A DNA stretch of 64,000 nucleotides from Pseudomonas putida (lineage in GTDB: Bacteria; Pseudomonadota; Gammaproteobacteria; Pseudomonadales; Pseudomonadaceae), in assembly GCF_004357765.1 (NCBI RefSeq), contig NZ_SMTE01000005.1:284591-348590 (forward strand), in the 5' to 3' direction. A program made the position numbers and the translations under genes. The notes under the pieces are model-generated. The model was given only the letters and a program-made list of their open reading frames with translations. It did no database searches and was not told the origin of the DNA. Positions 45,891 to 54,824 of this stretch are shown one piece after another. Each line of letters starts with the position of its first letter. The stretch's first letter is position 1.

Positions 45891-47396
45891 ATGCCGGTAT
45901 CGACATTGAGAAGCCTGAGCACCGTCACCGCCCTTGGCCTGCTGCTCGGTGCATGCTCGGCCTTCGAACCCAAACCCTACACCGAAGACGAGATACGCCA
46001 GCGGGTGATCGAAGACCAGGCGCGCATGTACAAGGAGCAAGAACCGGTCAACGGGCCGATCACCTTTTACGAAGCCTCGGCACGGGCTCTGAAATACAAC
46101 CTCGACTACCGCCTCAAGCTGCTGGAGAGCGCACTGGCCTCGGACCTGCGGGATGTATCCAGCCACGAGATGCTGCCGCGCCTGGTAGCCTCGGCAGGCT
46201 ATGCCGGGCGCAACAACGACTCCGGCGGCACATCCATCGGCATCGAGGACCGCCAGGTCAGCTTGCGCCCGTCCACCTCCGAGGAACGCTACCGCACGCT
46301 GTACAGCCTGGGCTTGTCGTGGAGCCTGCTGGACTTTGGCGTGGCGTACTTTCGCACTCAGCAAAAGAACGACCAGATGCTGATGGCCGAAGAGCGCCGC
46401 GAAAAAGTGGCGCAGAACGTGCTGCAGGACGTGCGCAATGCCTATTGGCGCGCCCTGGGCGCCCAGCGCCTGCTGCCGGAAGTGGACGGTCTGCTGATGC
46501 GCACCCACCGCGCGCTGACCGCAGCCCGCGAGGCAGAAGGCCGAGGTCTGCTGCCGCGCCAAGAGATCCTGGCCTACCAGCGCGCCCTGCTCGACTCGGT
46601 GTACATGCTCACCGTGCGCCGTCAGGACCTGGAGTTCGCCCGCGCCGAACTGGCCGCACTGATGTCGCTGCCGCCGAACACCCGCATGGTCCTGGCCGAC
46701 AGCAGCGAAAAGCCGCTCCCGCTGTTGAACGGCAACCTGGAAAAACTCGAGCGCCTTTCGCTGGAGCACCGCCCGGAAATCATGGAAGAGTGGTACCGCA
46801 AGCGGGTAAGCATGAACGACTTGAAGATCGCCAAGGCCCAGCTGTGGCCAAACGTGAGCTTCAACTACGGCTACGAGTACGACTCCAACAAGTACCTTTA
46901 CAACAGCGACTGGAACCAGACCGGCATCAACGTTTCGCTGAACCTGCTGCGTCTGCTGCAGTACCCGGACATCAATCGGGCCGAAGAGAGCCAGGCCAAG
47001 ACCGACGACATGCGCCGCACGGCGTTGTCGATGGCGATCCTGACCCAGGTGCGCGTGGGGCTGTTGCGTTACCAGCTGGCCCGTCAGGAAGTGGACTTTG
47101 CCGACGAAAGCCTGCGCGTGGACCAGAGCCTGCTCGATTACGCGCGCTCCTCACGCAGTGCGGCGCTGGGCAGCGAGCTGGAACTGATCCGCGCCGAGGG
47201 CCGCCTGCTGCTGTCGCGGTACCAGCGTGAAGCCGCGTACTCAGATGCCCAGGCAGCTTGGGGCCGTCTTTACAATTCAATAGGTTTTTCAGTAATGCCC
47301 AAGGAAATTGAGCGGCATGACATAAAAAGCCTGGCACGGGATATCAAACAGACCATGGAGCAGCAATCAGGCTCATATTTGGCTATCGAAAAGTAG
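45891..47396 (+). CDS. TolC-family outer-membrane channel lipoprotein
   Basis: A 501-residue OEP protein with lipobox LLGAC (Cys22) and two long coiled-coil halves typical of TolC/OprM trimers. It has repeated helical segments around residues 150-260 and 360-460 and a conserved LSWSLLDFG strand. AAGGA lies 6 bp before the ATG, 37 bp after the adhesin stop. It would provide the outer-membrane exit for the adhesin. The last ~45 codons are visibly AT-richer than the rest, which suggests the 3' end lies at an old junction. Confidence 0.9.
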   Translation: MPVSTLRSLSTVTALGLLLGACSAFEPKPYTEDEIRQRVIEDQARMYKEQEPVNGPITFYEASARALKYNLDYRLKLLESALASDLRDVSSHEMLPRLVASAGYAGRNNDSGGTSIGIEDRQVSLRPSTSEERYRTLYSLGLSWSLLDFGVAYFRTQQKNDQMLMAEERREKVAQNVLQDVRNAYWRALGAQRLLPEVDGLLMRTHRALTAAREAEGRGLLPRQEILAYQRALLDSVYMLTVRRQDLEFARAELAALMSLPPNTRMVLADSSEKPLPLLNGNLEKLERLSLEHRPEIMEEWYRKRVSMNDLKIAKAQLWPNVSFNYGYEYDSNKYLYNSDWNQTGINVSLNLLRLLQYPDINRAEESQAKTDDMRRTALSMAILTQVRVGLLRYQLARQEVDFADESLRVDQSLLDYARSSRSAALGSELELIRAEGRLLLSRYQREAAYSDAQAAWGRLYNSIGFSVMPKEIERHDIKSLARDIKQTMEQQSGSYLAIEK

Positions 47397-47521
47397 CCAA
47401 ATAGAATGCGACCGAGGTCAGAACAGATTGCCGACTCTATGAACAGTCCGCCAATAGTGATTCGGCTGCTTTCACCCCAGCGGACTTTAAATAGGGTCCG
47501 ATAATTTCCAGCCTGTGCCCC

Positions 47522-48052
47522 TTAGGAACCTTCCCCAGATTTAGCAGGTTTCGGCGGCAGCGGTCCAAAGAACATGCTCTTCAGTCGGTCACGACCAATG
47601 ACTCTTGCCAGTTCTGCGATGACGCAATACATGAAAATCAGGGTCATGAGTAGGATCTGTATGGCCCAAAAGCGTGGCCAGTTCATCGAGGACCACAGCA
47701 GGGCATTTGCATCGATGAAGCTAGGAGCTTCCTTCCAGAAGTCGTACAGCCGCTCCAGGTAATGCACCACAAGTGCGACTAAGGCATACATGAGGGACTT
47801 CCAGCTGACATTCCATAGCAGCGGTTTATCAGGGAAACGGTTGATAAATGGCAGCATGTCTGCAACCAGAACAGACTTTCCTAGAACCAGAGATGCAAAC
47901 AATACCGATGCTGAAACGGGAAGGTCCACCCCTGACCCCTTGATCATGAGCGAGCGAATCAAGGCCACGATGTGCAGAATGATGAAGAAAAATAAGGTAG
48001 GGGGAAGCGCCTTCATAAATTCATGTTTGATCTTCAGCAGAAACGTATTCAT
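47522..48052 (-). CDS. Orphan four-helix membrane protein
   Basis: A 176-residue protein with about four hydrophobic segments (LFFFIILHIVALI, VSASVLFASLVLG, LMYALVALVVHYL, AIQILLMTLIFMYCVIAEL) and a short Pro/Lys C-terminal tail. AAGGAG stands 5 bp before the ATG, so it looks genuinely expressed. Base composition is AT-richer than all neighbours, which suggests transfer from elsewhere. I do not recognise the family and see no partner gene. Confidence 0.7.
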   Translation of the reverse strand: MNTFLLKIKHEFMKALPPTLFFFIILHIVALIRSLMIKGSGVDLPVSASVLFASLVLGKSVLVADMLPFINRFPDKPLLWNVSWKSLMYALVALVVHYLERLYDFWKEAPSFIDANALLWSSMNWPRFWAIQILLMTLIFMYCVIAELARVIGRDRLKSMFFGPLPPKPAKSGEGS

Positions 48053-48469
48053 GGTCGCTCCTTCAAGAAGTGAAACGCTTCATTAGGCTGCGGACAGAGT
48101 CAGTGGGTGAGACAGTAACCTCACTGCGACCAGGACCAGCCATTCACTTTCCGAGAAATTCTCGAAGTCTAGTCAAGAATCGAAGACTTGAAGCGGTTTG
48201 TACGAGGCTCCGCTTATGAAAGATTTCTTGCGAAAAAACGGTATCGGCGCCCCTCTAAGATAACGTCTTGCGGGAGCAATGGTGTCGTCTAAAGTACTGA
48301 GATCCGGTTACGGCTTCCGCTTCCATTCAAAACCTGAAAGTGTCGTGAAAAGAGAATCACCGACGCCCGACGGCGATCTTCAACCTGTCTACTCTGCTTC
48401 ATACTGCGCATCAATGCCCGCTGGTAGTTGCCCTAAACGGTACAGCGCTTCAGTCACAAGGAGCGTCTG
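48053..48469. other. 417-bp upstream region of the FadL-type porin gene
   Basis: No gene is seen. The left half is AT-rich without recognisable elements. The right half holds the two TGTCRT boxes and the GTTGCCCTAA-CGGTACAGCGCTTC block shared with the deleted copy at 13136-13310, followed by AAGGAG before the porin ATG. Confidence 0.6.
48283..48352 (+). promoter_or_regulatory. Paired TGTCRT-AAAG boxes upstream of the porin gene
   Basis: TGTCGTCTAAAG (48283-48294) and TGTCGTGAAAAG (48341-48352) are direct repeats 58 bp apart, nearly the same spacing as in copy 1. They are probable AraC-type operators. Confidence 0.5.
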
Positions 48470-49762
48470 ATGGAATCGCTGCACAGACGGCGCCGCTCGG
48501 CGGTCGTGTTGTTCTGCACTTCTTGCTTGTTCGGCAACGCTGCCTGGGCCGGTGGCATTCTGATCTATGAAGCCGGCCAGGAGGGCAACGGCCTGGCCAA
48601 TGCCGGTTCCGCCGCCCTGGCCAACGATCCCAGCGTACTGATGACCAACCCCGCCGGCATCACCCAGCTCCAGGGTACGCAGATCAGTGCCAACGCCCAG
48701 GTCATCCTCGGCGACCTGGGTTTTTCCCGCGACAGCGGCAACCAGTTCGGCGGCAACGAAGGCGGCAATGCACTGCAATACCTGCCCGGTGCCAGCCTGT
48801 TCATCAGTCATCAGCTCGACGACCGTTCAGCCATCGGCTTTGGCATGTACGGCAACTTTGGCCTGGCCCTGGACTACGACGATGATTGGGCGGGCCGCTA
48901 CTTCACCCAGGAAGCGGCAGTGATCGGCGTGTCGTTGCAACCCACATGGGCCTATGCATTCACCGATGACCTGTCGATCGGTGTCGGGCCACGCATCATG
49001 GTCGGTTACTACCGGACCGAAATGGCCATCAACAACAATCTGCTGGGGCTGGCCGACCGGCCGGACGGCCAGCTGGAGTACAAAGACACCGACGTTGGAG
49101 TGGGCGTCAACCTGGGGCTGCTGTACCAGGTCGATGCCCGCACCCGTGTAGGCCTGGCCTACACCAGCAAGGTCAAGCTGGAGTTCGAGGACAAACCCCA
49201 CCTCAAGGACATCAACAACCCATTGCTCAACGTCGCCCTGCGCCGCCTCGACGTGGATTCGCTTGAGCTCGATCTCAATGTGCCACAGACCGTGACCTTC
49301 AGCGTCGCCCATGAACTGGACGACCAGTGGACCCTGCTCGGTAGCCTCAACTGGCAGGACTGGAGCGACTTCGGCGATGTCGGCGTGGAGGTCGACAGCA
49401 ACGCGGGCGGCACCAGTCGCACCGTCGACCGCCGATACAAGGACACCTGGCACGCCTCGCTGGGCGCCCAGTACCAGGCCACGCCGAACTGGCGCTGGAG
49501 CATGGGGCTGGGCTACGACAGCTCGGCAGTGGACGATGACGACCGTACCGTCGATAACCCTATGGGCGAGACGTGGCGGCTGGCCGCCGGGGTCAATTAT
49601 CAGGTCGACGACGGGCTAGACCTGCACCTGGCTTACACCCTGGTCTGGCTCGGCGACATGGACGTCGAGCAGACCAAGGCTCGCTCCGGCACGACACTGT
49701 CCGGCAGCTATGACAACAGCGCCCTGCACATCATCGGCGGTGGCGCCACCTGGCGCTTCTGA
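48470..49762 (+). CDS. OmpP1/FadL-family outer-membrane transporter
   Basis: A 430-residue protein with a signal peptide (cleavage near NAAWAG, about residue 27), the conserved N-terminal hatch segment (LANAGSAALANDPSVLMTNPAG) and a long alternating beta pattern ending in ATWRF with terminal Phe. FadL proteins take up hydrophobic molecules such as long-chain fatty acids or aromatic hydrocarbons; the substrate here is unknown. AAGGAG lies 6-7 bp before the ATG. It leads block copy 2 (porin - DUF3313 lipoprotein - AraC). The equivalent gene in copy 1 is deleted. Confidence 0.92.
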   Translation: MESLHRRRRSAVVLFCTSCLFGNAAWAGGILIYEAGQEGNGLANAGSAALANDPSVLMTNPAGITQLQGTQISANAQVILGDLGFSRDSGNQFGGNEGGNALQYLPGASLFISHQLDDRSAIGFGMYGNFGLALDYDDDWAGRYFTQEAAVIGVSLQPTWAYAFTDDLSIGVGPRIMVGYYRTEMAINNNLLGLADRPDGQLEYKDTDVGVGVNLGLLYQVDARTRVGLAYTSKVKLEFEDKPHLKDINNPLLNVALRRLDVDSLELDLNVPQTVTFSVAHELDDQWTLLGSLNWQDWSDFGDVGVEVDSNAGGTSRTVDRRYKDTWHASLGAQYQATPNWRWSMGLGYDSSAVDDDDRTVDNPMGETWRLAAGVNYQVDDGLDLHLAYTLVWLGDMDVEQTKARSGTTLSGSYDNSALHIIGGGATWRF

Positions 49763-49808
49763 GATGTCAGGCAGTGGCGACCGATCATCGTGAGGAAGGA
49801 GAAGCTGC

Positions 49809-50477
49809 ATGAACACCCGGACATTGGCCGCATCGCTGTGCCTTGCAACGCTCATGCTGCAAGGTTGCGCCAGCAAGTACGTGGAGTCCGACCAGTACTC
49901 GGGCTTTCTCAAGGACTACAGCGTGCTCAAGGAAGACAAGTCGCCTACGGGCGCACCGGTGATGCGCTGGATCAAGCCGGGTGTCGACGCCAAGCGCTAT
50001 CGCAGCGTCTACATCGAGCCAAGCCAGCTCTACCCCAAGCCGCAACCTACCGAGAACGTACCGCAGTCGACCTTGCAGGGCATCACCCAGTATTACGACC
50101 AGACCCTGAAAAACCACTTCTCGCAAGTGCTGCCGCTGGCCACCAGCCCTGGCCCGAACGTGCTGGTGGTGCGCCCCGCCATCACCGCCGTCACGGCCAA
50201 GACCAAGAGCCTGCGTCCGTATGAAGTGATCCCGATTGCGCTGGTGGCGGCTGGCATCAGCACCGCCACCGGCATCCGCGATCAGGACACCAGCATCGCA
50301 ACCGAAGCGGCATTCCTCGACGGTGACACCAATCAAGTGGTGGCCGAAGTGGTGCGCAAAGGTGCCGGTACCGAACTGGACAACATGTCGCAAAAGATGG
50401 AAGCCAAAGACGCAAAAGCCGTACTCGATGGCTGGGCCAAGGACATGGTCAGCTCCTTCCAGGCCTTGAGGAAGTAG
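49809..50477 (+). CDS. DUF3313 lipoprotein, copy 2
   Basis: A 222-residue lipoprotein with the same lipobox (LQGC, Cys20) and length as the copy at 13414-14082. It follows the porin gene by 46 bp with an identical ribosome-binding region. The DNA is almost identical to copy 1 over the first ~115 bases and the last ~50 bases. Codons in the middle differ at many third positions. Its position suggests it serves the porin, for example as a periplasmic or outer-membrane accessory. Confidence 0.88.
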   Translation: MNTRTLAASLCLATLMLQGCASKYVESDQYSGFLKDYSVLKEDKSPTGAPVMRWIKPGVDAKRYRSVYIEPSQLYPKPQPTENVPQSTLQGITQYYDQTLKNHFSQVLPLATSPGPNVLVVRPAITAVTAKTKSLRPYEVIPIALVAAGISTATGIRDQDTSIATEAAFLDGDTNQVVAEVVRKGAGTELDNMSQKMEAKDAKAVLDGWAKDMVSSFQALRK

Positions 50478-50556
50478 GCCACTTCCCTTCAGCGTGAGTC
50501 GGATCTGCGCAGGAGTGCGCGGGTTCACCACTCTTTATCTGACGAGGCGCGATTCC

Positions 50557-51570
50557 ATGGACAGCATTCGCGGCAGCGCTTTGGTGCAATTTGACCAGCT
50601 ATTGGCGGAACACGGTGCAGCGCAGCGGGACTTCCTGGCCCCGCTGAACATTGACCTGGACGTGGTCGGCAACTACGGCAAGCGCTTGCCCTACTTGAGC
50701 CTGGTGCAACTATTCGAGGGCAGCGCGCACGCCCTGAGCCTGCCACGCTTCGGCCTGGAACTGGCATTGCGCCAGGGTTCGACCCTGGTCGGCCCATTAC
50801 GCCACCTGGCCAACTCCGCCCCCACCGTGGGCCATGCCCTGGTTGCCGTAATCCGATATATGCGCCACTACAGCCCAGCTATCCACTTCCGCCTGGAACA
50901 CCGCGCCGGGAAGGCCATGCTGTATTTCGACAATGGCCTGCCCGGGTCAGAACAGACCCCACAGATCATCGAGAAATCGGTGATGGGCGCACGGTTGCTG
51001 ATCGGCGAACTACGCGGCACGCCGTTGCGCCCACGGAGCGTGACCTTTCGCCACGTCGCCCTAGGCGACGCTGTGGGCTACACGCGCTATTTCGACTGCC
51101 CGGTGCTGTTCAGCCAGGCCCACAACTGCCTGGTGGTGGACGCTGATGTATTGCAGGAAGCCTGCGTGCACTATGATGCCGACCTGCATGCAATTGTCCG
51201 CCACTTCCTGGAGAACGAGGCCAGCCCTTGCGACAGCCTGCAGGCTTCAGTTGAGCGTACTATCCAGATGCTACTGCCTGCCCAGCGTTGTACCCTGGAG
51301 CAGGTGGCGATGACTTTGAATATGAACACACGCACTCTGCAACGGCATCTGGCTAGCGACGGCATTGAATTCGAGGCTTATCTGGACAGCACCCGCCGCC
51401 ACCAGGCACAGCAGATGCTGCGCAAGACCACCCTGACCGTGGGACAGATCGCCAATGAGCTAGGTTATCGCCGAACTACCTCATTCTGCCGGGCGCATTT
51501 GCGCTGGTTCGACATGACGCCGCTAGAGCATCGGCGTTTATATGGTGATCCGGTGATTTCTGCTTTTTGA
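50557..51570 (+). CDS. AraC-family regulator, copy 2
   Basis: A 337-residue paralogue of the protein at 14154-15161, with an arabinose-binding-like N-terminal domain and the same C-terminal double HTH (NMNTRTLQRHL, GYRRTTSFCRAHLRWF). The start at 50557 is preferred over an in-frame ATG at 50494 because the GAGGCGCGATTCC leader and MDSIRG start match copy 1. It likely activates the porin gene through the TGTCRT boxes. Its stop lies 4 bp from the cytochrome remnant. Confidence 0.87.
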   Translation: MDSIRGSALVQFDQLLAEHGAAQRDFLAPLNIDLDVVGNYGKRLPYLSLVQLFEGSAHALSLPRFGLELALRQGSTLVGPLRHLANSAPTVGHALVAVIRYMRHYSPAIHFRLEHRAGKAMLYFDNGLPGSEQTPQIIEKSVMGARLLIGELRGTPLRPRSVTFRHVALGDAVGYTRYFDCPVLFSQAHNCLVVDADVLQEACVHYDADLHAIVRHFLENEASPCDSLQASVERTIQMLLPAQRCTLEQVAMTLNMNTRTLQRHLASDGIEFEAYLDSTRRHQAQQMLRKTTLTVGQIANELGYRRTTSFCRAHLRWFDMTPLEHRRLYGDPVISAF

Positions 51571-51574
51571 ATAG

Positions 51575-51690
51575 CCATTGGCTGGCCTCATCGGTGTGAC
51601 AACCCAAACAAACGCTGGCATCGGCGTAGCCCTCGCGGACAACCGCCTGCGCAAGCTGAGCCTGTGCCGAGGCTACCGCGGCCCGGACTA
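51575..51690 (-). pseudogene. Truncated multihaem cytochrome c gene (N-terminal remnant)
   Basis: Read on the minus strand, it encodes REGYADASVCLGCHTDEASQW, which matches REGYADVGSCLGCHADQASQW of the intact cytochrome at 28634-30919. DNA similarity is clear across 51575-51638 against 30734-30797. The match stops abruptly at 51575, 4 bp from the araC stop. There is no start codon in a sensible place and the remaining seven haem sites are gone. Confidence 0.8.
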
Positions 51691-51696
51691 CTGCAT

Positions 51697-53064
51697 TCAG
51701 TGCCGCGAACGCATATAGACCCAGAGCCCCATCGCGATCACGGCCAGTGCGATCAGCACGCCCTCGCGCCGCAGCAGGTGCCAGGGCAAGCGCCCGAGTC
51801 TGCCCTTGACCGCCCGTGCAACCCGGTCCCAGATCGCCAGCTTGCCGCCGCGCAGCACGGCATTGGTGAAATACAGGGTGCCCAGGAACACCAGCGCAGG
51901 GCCGCACCAGCGCAACCAGGTCACATTGCCGGCCCAGGCCAAGGCCAGCCCCGCTGGCACCAGGGCGGGCAATACATGGCGCAGCAGCAACAGTCCAGCG
52001 CCTTGCCGGTACAGGCGATGCGGCAACAGCCAGCGGCTCAGCGGCACATCGATCGACGCCATGGGCAATACCACCATCGACACCAGGCGGTAGAGCTTCA
52101 TGCCCAGGAACAACACACCCGGCACGAACAGGGGGATGACCAGCATGGCGGCCAGGTCGCCCTTGGTTTTCGTGTAGGTGATCAGCGAAGGCAGGATCAC
52201 CAGCGACAGAGCCAGCCAGAGGAACACGAACACGGGTCGATAGCTGACCGCCGGCAACCAGTCCCGCCAGTTGTCCAGCGGCGTCAATCCCAACCGCTCC
52301 GGCAGGTCGGGGTGCTGGTCCTCGATGGCGTGCGCGAACTGGGTGAAACGCTGCCAGTCGTGGCCACTGAAGCCGTCGGCCATGACCCGGCGCTTGCTGT
52401 CGCTCATTGGCGCGAGCAGCAAGGCGGCAGGTTGGCCGAGGACCTTGTCGTCGCGGTGCCTGGCCAGTTCGTTGCGCAGATTTTCTTCCATCGCGTGCAA
52501 TTCGCAGCGGTGGATGAAGCGGTCCCAACGCCAGTAGTCGCACGGCAGGTTGCCCTGGGCTTCGTCCCAGCCCATCGCCTGGCAGACGCCCTCGAAGAAT
52601 GCCGGCGACCAGGGCGCGTCGGACTCGAGCAAGGCCAGCACGCTCTGCTCGAACTGCTCGCGGCGCTCGAACGGCAGCAGCCAGTCGCTGGCCAACCACA
52701 GGCGCAGCGCATCCATGACCTGGCGCTCCTTGCCCTCGGCCAACCAGGTGTGCAGTTGCTCCAGGGACGGCTCCGGCGGGCATTCGGCAAGCGCCGGCTC
52801 GAGCAACTGTGCGGAAGTGCCAGGCTTGGCGAATGGCACGCTCGGTTCGCTGTCCGGCAGCGTCGCATCGGTGACTGGCGCGACGTGCTCGACTTGCTCA
52901 CGCCAGCGCGCCTCTTCCAGCGAGGCCTCGTAGGCTTCACGCAGGCGTTGGAAGGCCTCCGGGTCTTCGTCCGGACGGTATTGCTTGAGCAGGCGCGCAT
53001 AGGCGCGCTTGATGCTGCGTTGGTCGGCATCCGGGGTGAGTTCGAGCATTTGCCAATGGCTCAT
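51697..53064 (-). CDS. Membrane-anchored J-domain protein, HscC partner
   Basis: A 455-residue protein. The N-terminal ~45 residues form a J-domain (MSHWQMLELTPDADQRSI-KRAYARLLKQYRPDEDPEAF) in which the essential HPD is RPD. A soluble helical region follows to about 290, then about five membrane segments to the C-terminus. The architecture resembles the DjlB/DjlC proteins linked to HscC in enterobacteria. It starts 6 bp after the hscC stop. With His replaced, classical stimulation of Hsp70 ATPase would need a modified mode. Confidence 0.85.
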   Translation of the reverse strand: MSHWQMLELTPDADQRSIKRAYARLLKQYRPDEDPEAFQRLREAYEASLEEARWREQVEHVAPVTDATLPDSEPSVPFAKPGTSAQLLEPALAECPPEPSLEQLHTWLAEGKERQVMDALRLWLASDWLLPFERREQFEQSVLALLESDAPWSPAFFEGVCQAMGWDEAQGNLPCDYWRWDRFIHRCELHAMEENLRNELARHRDDKVLGQPAALLLAPMSDSKRRVMADGFSGHDWQRFTQFAHAIEDQHPDLPERLGLTPLDNWRDWLPAVSYRPVFVFLWLALSLVILPSLITYTKTKGDLAAMLVIPLFVPGVLFLGMKLYRLVSMVVLPMASIDVPLSRWLLPHRLYRQGAGLLLLRHVLPALVPAGLALAWAGNVTWLRWCGPALVFLGTLYFTNAVLRGGKLAIWDRVARAVKGRLGRLPWHLLRREGVLIALAVIAMGLWVYMRSRH

Positions 53065-53070
53065 GACGGT

Positions 53071-54762
53071 TCAGACCTCGCCTTCGAACTGTGCCAGGCG
53101 CTCGTTGATGTCGCTGCGCGCCTTGCGAATCTGGTGTTCGTCCTGGGTGTCGAGCATCTGCTGGAAGTAACTGGCCAATGCACCGACATGCTCACGGCTC
53201 TCGCCAAGGCTTTCCTGGTACAAGCGGTCGAGCCGGGCCAGCAGCAAGGTATTGATCTGCTGGTCGCGGGGGTGCACTTTCAGCGCTTCGAGGGCGGCCA
53301 GGCGTTGGGCGATTTCTTCCGGCGGTAGCACGCCTGGGTTGTTCTCGATCACCAGGCGGCGGGTTTCGCCGTTGATCGGCAGGTGCACCTGGGCTTCGAG
53401 CAGGCCGTTGTTGTCGTAGGTGAAGCGCACGTCCAGCGAAACTTCGCCGGCCTTGAGCGGAGGCACCGGGATCTCCAGCTCACCGAGAAAGATGTTGTTG
53501 CTGACCATCCGGCTTTCGCCCTGGTAGATCTCCACTTTCACCAGCTTCTGGTTGTCGTGCAGGGTGGACACGATACGCGAACGGCTGACCGGTACTACGG
53601 AGTTGCGCTCGATGATCGGCAGGTAATGGCCGCTCTGGAAGCCGCTGCCCTGCTGCACCGCCGTCTCGATGCCGAGGGTGTACGGGCAGACATCGGTGAG
53701 CACCACTTCTTCGAGCGAGGCATGCCGGGCCTGCAGCGCTGCCTGGGCGGCGGCGCCCTGGGCGACCACCTGGTCCGGGTTGAGCTGCATCGAGGGGATA
53801 CGCCCGAACAGCGAGGCGACCAGCTTACGCACCAGTGGCATGCGCGTGGTGCCGCCGACCAGGAGGATTTCATCCAGATCCGCGACTTTGATGCGAGCAT
53901 CACGCATGGCCCGCTCGATCGGCGCGCGCAGACGCTCGAGCAGAGGCCGCACGATCTCCGCCAGCTCGCCCTGGGTCACCTCCACGGCCCACTCACGGGC
54001 CTGTTCGCGCAGGGTGAAGCGTTCGCTCGACGCCTGCCCCAGGGCGTGGCGCACCCGCTGGGCCTCGCGGCGCAGGCGCTGAGCGATGGCGGGCTGAGTC
54101 GTGTCGGGAAGGTCGGCGGCGCCGACCTTGGCGATGAAATGAGCGACGATAAGGTCATCGAAGTCCTCACCGCCGAGGAAGTTGTCGCCGGCACTGGCGC
54201 GGATTTCCATGACGCCGTCGAACAGTTCGAGGATGGAGACATCGAAGGTGCCCCCGCCCAGGTCGAACACCAGAAAGTTGGCTTCGCGACGCTGCTCGAG
54301 CCCATAGGCCAAGGCGGCGGCGGTGGGTTCGTTGACCAGTTTCTCCACCTTGAGCCCGGCCAGCTCGCCGGCGATGCGGGTGGCCTTGCGCTGAGCATCG
54401 CTGAAATAGGCCGGAACGCTGATCACCGCTTCGTGCACTGGCTGGCCGAGGGCACGTTCGGCATCGGCCTTGAGGCTGCGCAGCAGCATTGCCGAGAGTT
54501 CTTCGGCGCGGTAGGCACGGTTGCCGAGCTGGGTTTCCCGGGCGCTGCCCATGTAGCGTTTGAACAGCGAGGTGGTGAGGTGCGGATGGGTGTGCAGGCG
54601 TTCGCGGGCGATATCGCCGACGACCAATTGGCCCTGGTCATCCAGGCCTACGATGCTCGGTGTCAGGCGCTCGCCCAAGGCATTGGGGATTATTCGGGCA
54701 CTGTCCCCTTCCCAGACGGCCACGAGGCTGTTGGTGGTGCCCAAGTCGATACCGATGATCAC
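53071..54762 (-). CDS. hscC: Hsp70 family chaperone HscC
   Basis: A 563-residue short Hsp70. The nucleotide-binding domain has [26 protein letters not shown] and [11 protein letters not shown]. The substrate-binding domain has [11 protein letters not shown] and [14 protein letters not shown] very short C-terminal lid marks the HscC (not DnaK) class. The second GTG (54762) is preferred to the first (54768) because AAGGA is then 9 bp upstream. It forms an operon with the J-domain gene. The XRE-cupin gene lies upstream on the same strand, about 60 bp away. Confidence 0.9.
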   Translation of the reverse strand: MIIGIDLGTTNSLVAVWEGDSARIIPNALGERLTPSIVGLDDQGQLVVGDIARERLHTHPHLTTSLFKRYMGSARETQLGNRAYRAEELSAMLLRSLKADAERALGQPVHEAVISVPAYFSDAQRKATRIAGELAGLKVEKLVNEPTAAALAYGLEQRREANFLVFDLGGGTFDVSILELFDGVMEIRASAGDNFLGGEDFDDLIVAHFIAKVGAADLPDTTQPAIAQRLRREAQRVRHALGQASSERFTLREQAREWAVEVTQGELAEIVRPLLERLRAPIERAMRDARIKVADLDEILLVGGTTRMPLVRKLVASLFGRIPSMQLNPDQVVAQGAAAQAALQARHASLEEVVLTDVCPYTLGIETAVQQGSGFQSGHYLPIIERNSVVPVSRSRIVSTLHDNQKLVKVEIYQGESRMVSNNIFLGELEIPVPPLKAGEVSLDVRFTYDNNGLLEAQVHLPINGETRRLVIENNPGVLPPEEIAQRLAALEALKVHPRDQQINTLLLARLDRLYQESLGESREHVGALASYFQQMLDTQDEHQIRKARSDINERLAQFEGEV

Positions 54763-54824
54763 TATCACTCTTCCTTAAATGATGCGGCAAAGCAGTTGAA
54801 CGCGGCGGATGGCTGACCTGCGCC

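Larger units (their letters stand above)
49736..51570 (+). repeat. Direct repeat copy 2 (porin tail - DUF3313 - araC)
   Basis: Partner of the repeat at 13341-15161. The two enclose the MscS, sulfatase/bat, cytochrome and adhesin-export genes. Confidence 0.85.

Noticed and set aside
51476-52783. 435-codon minus-strand frame containing the CLGCH remnant
   Set aside because: Most of it is a frame shadow of the J-domain gene. Only the part at 51575-51690 has meaning, as a cytochrome remnant.
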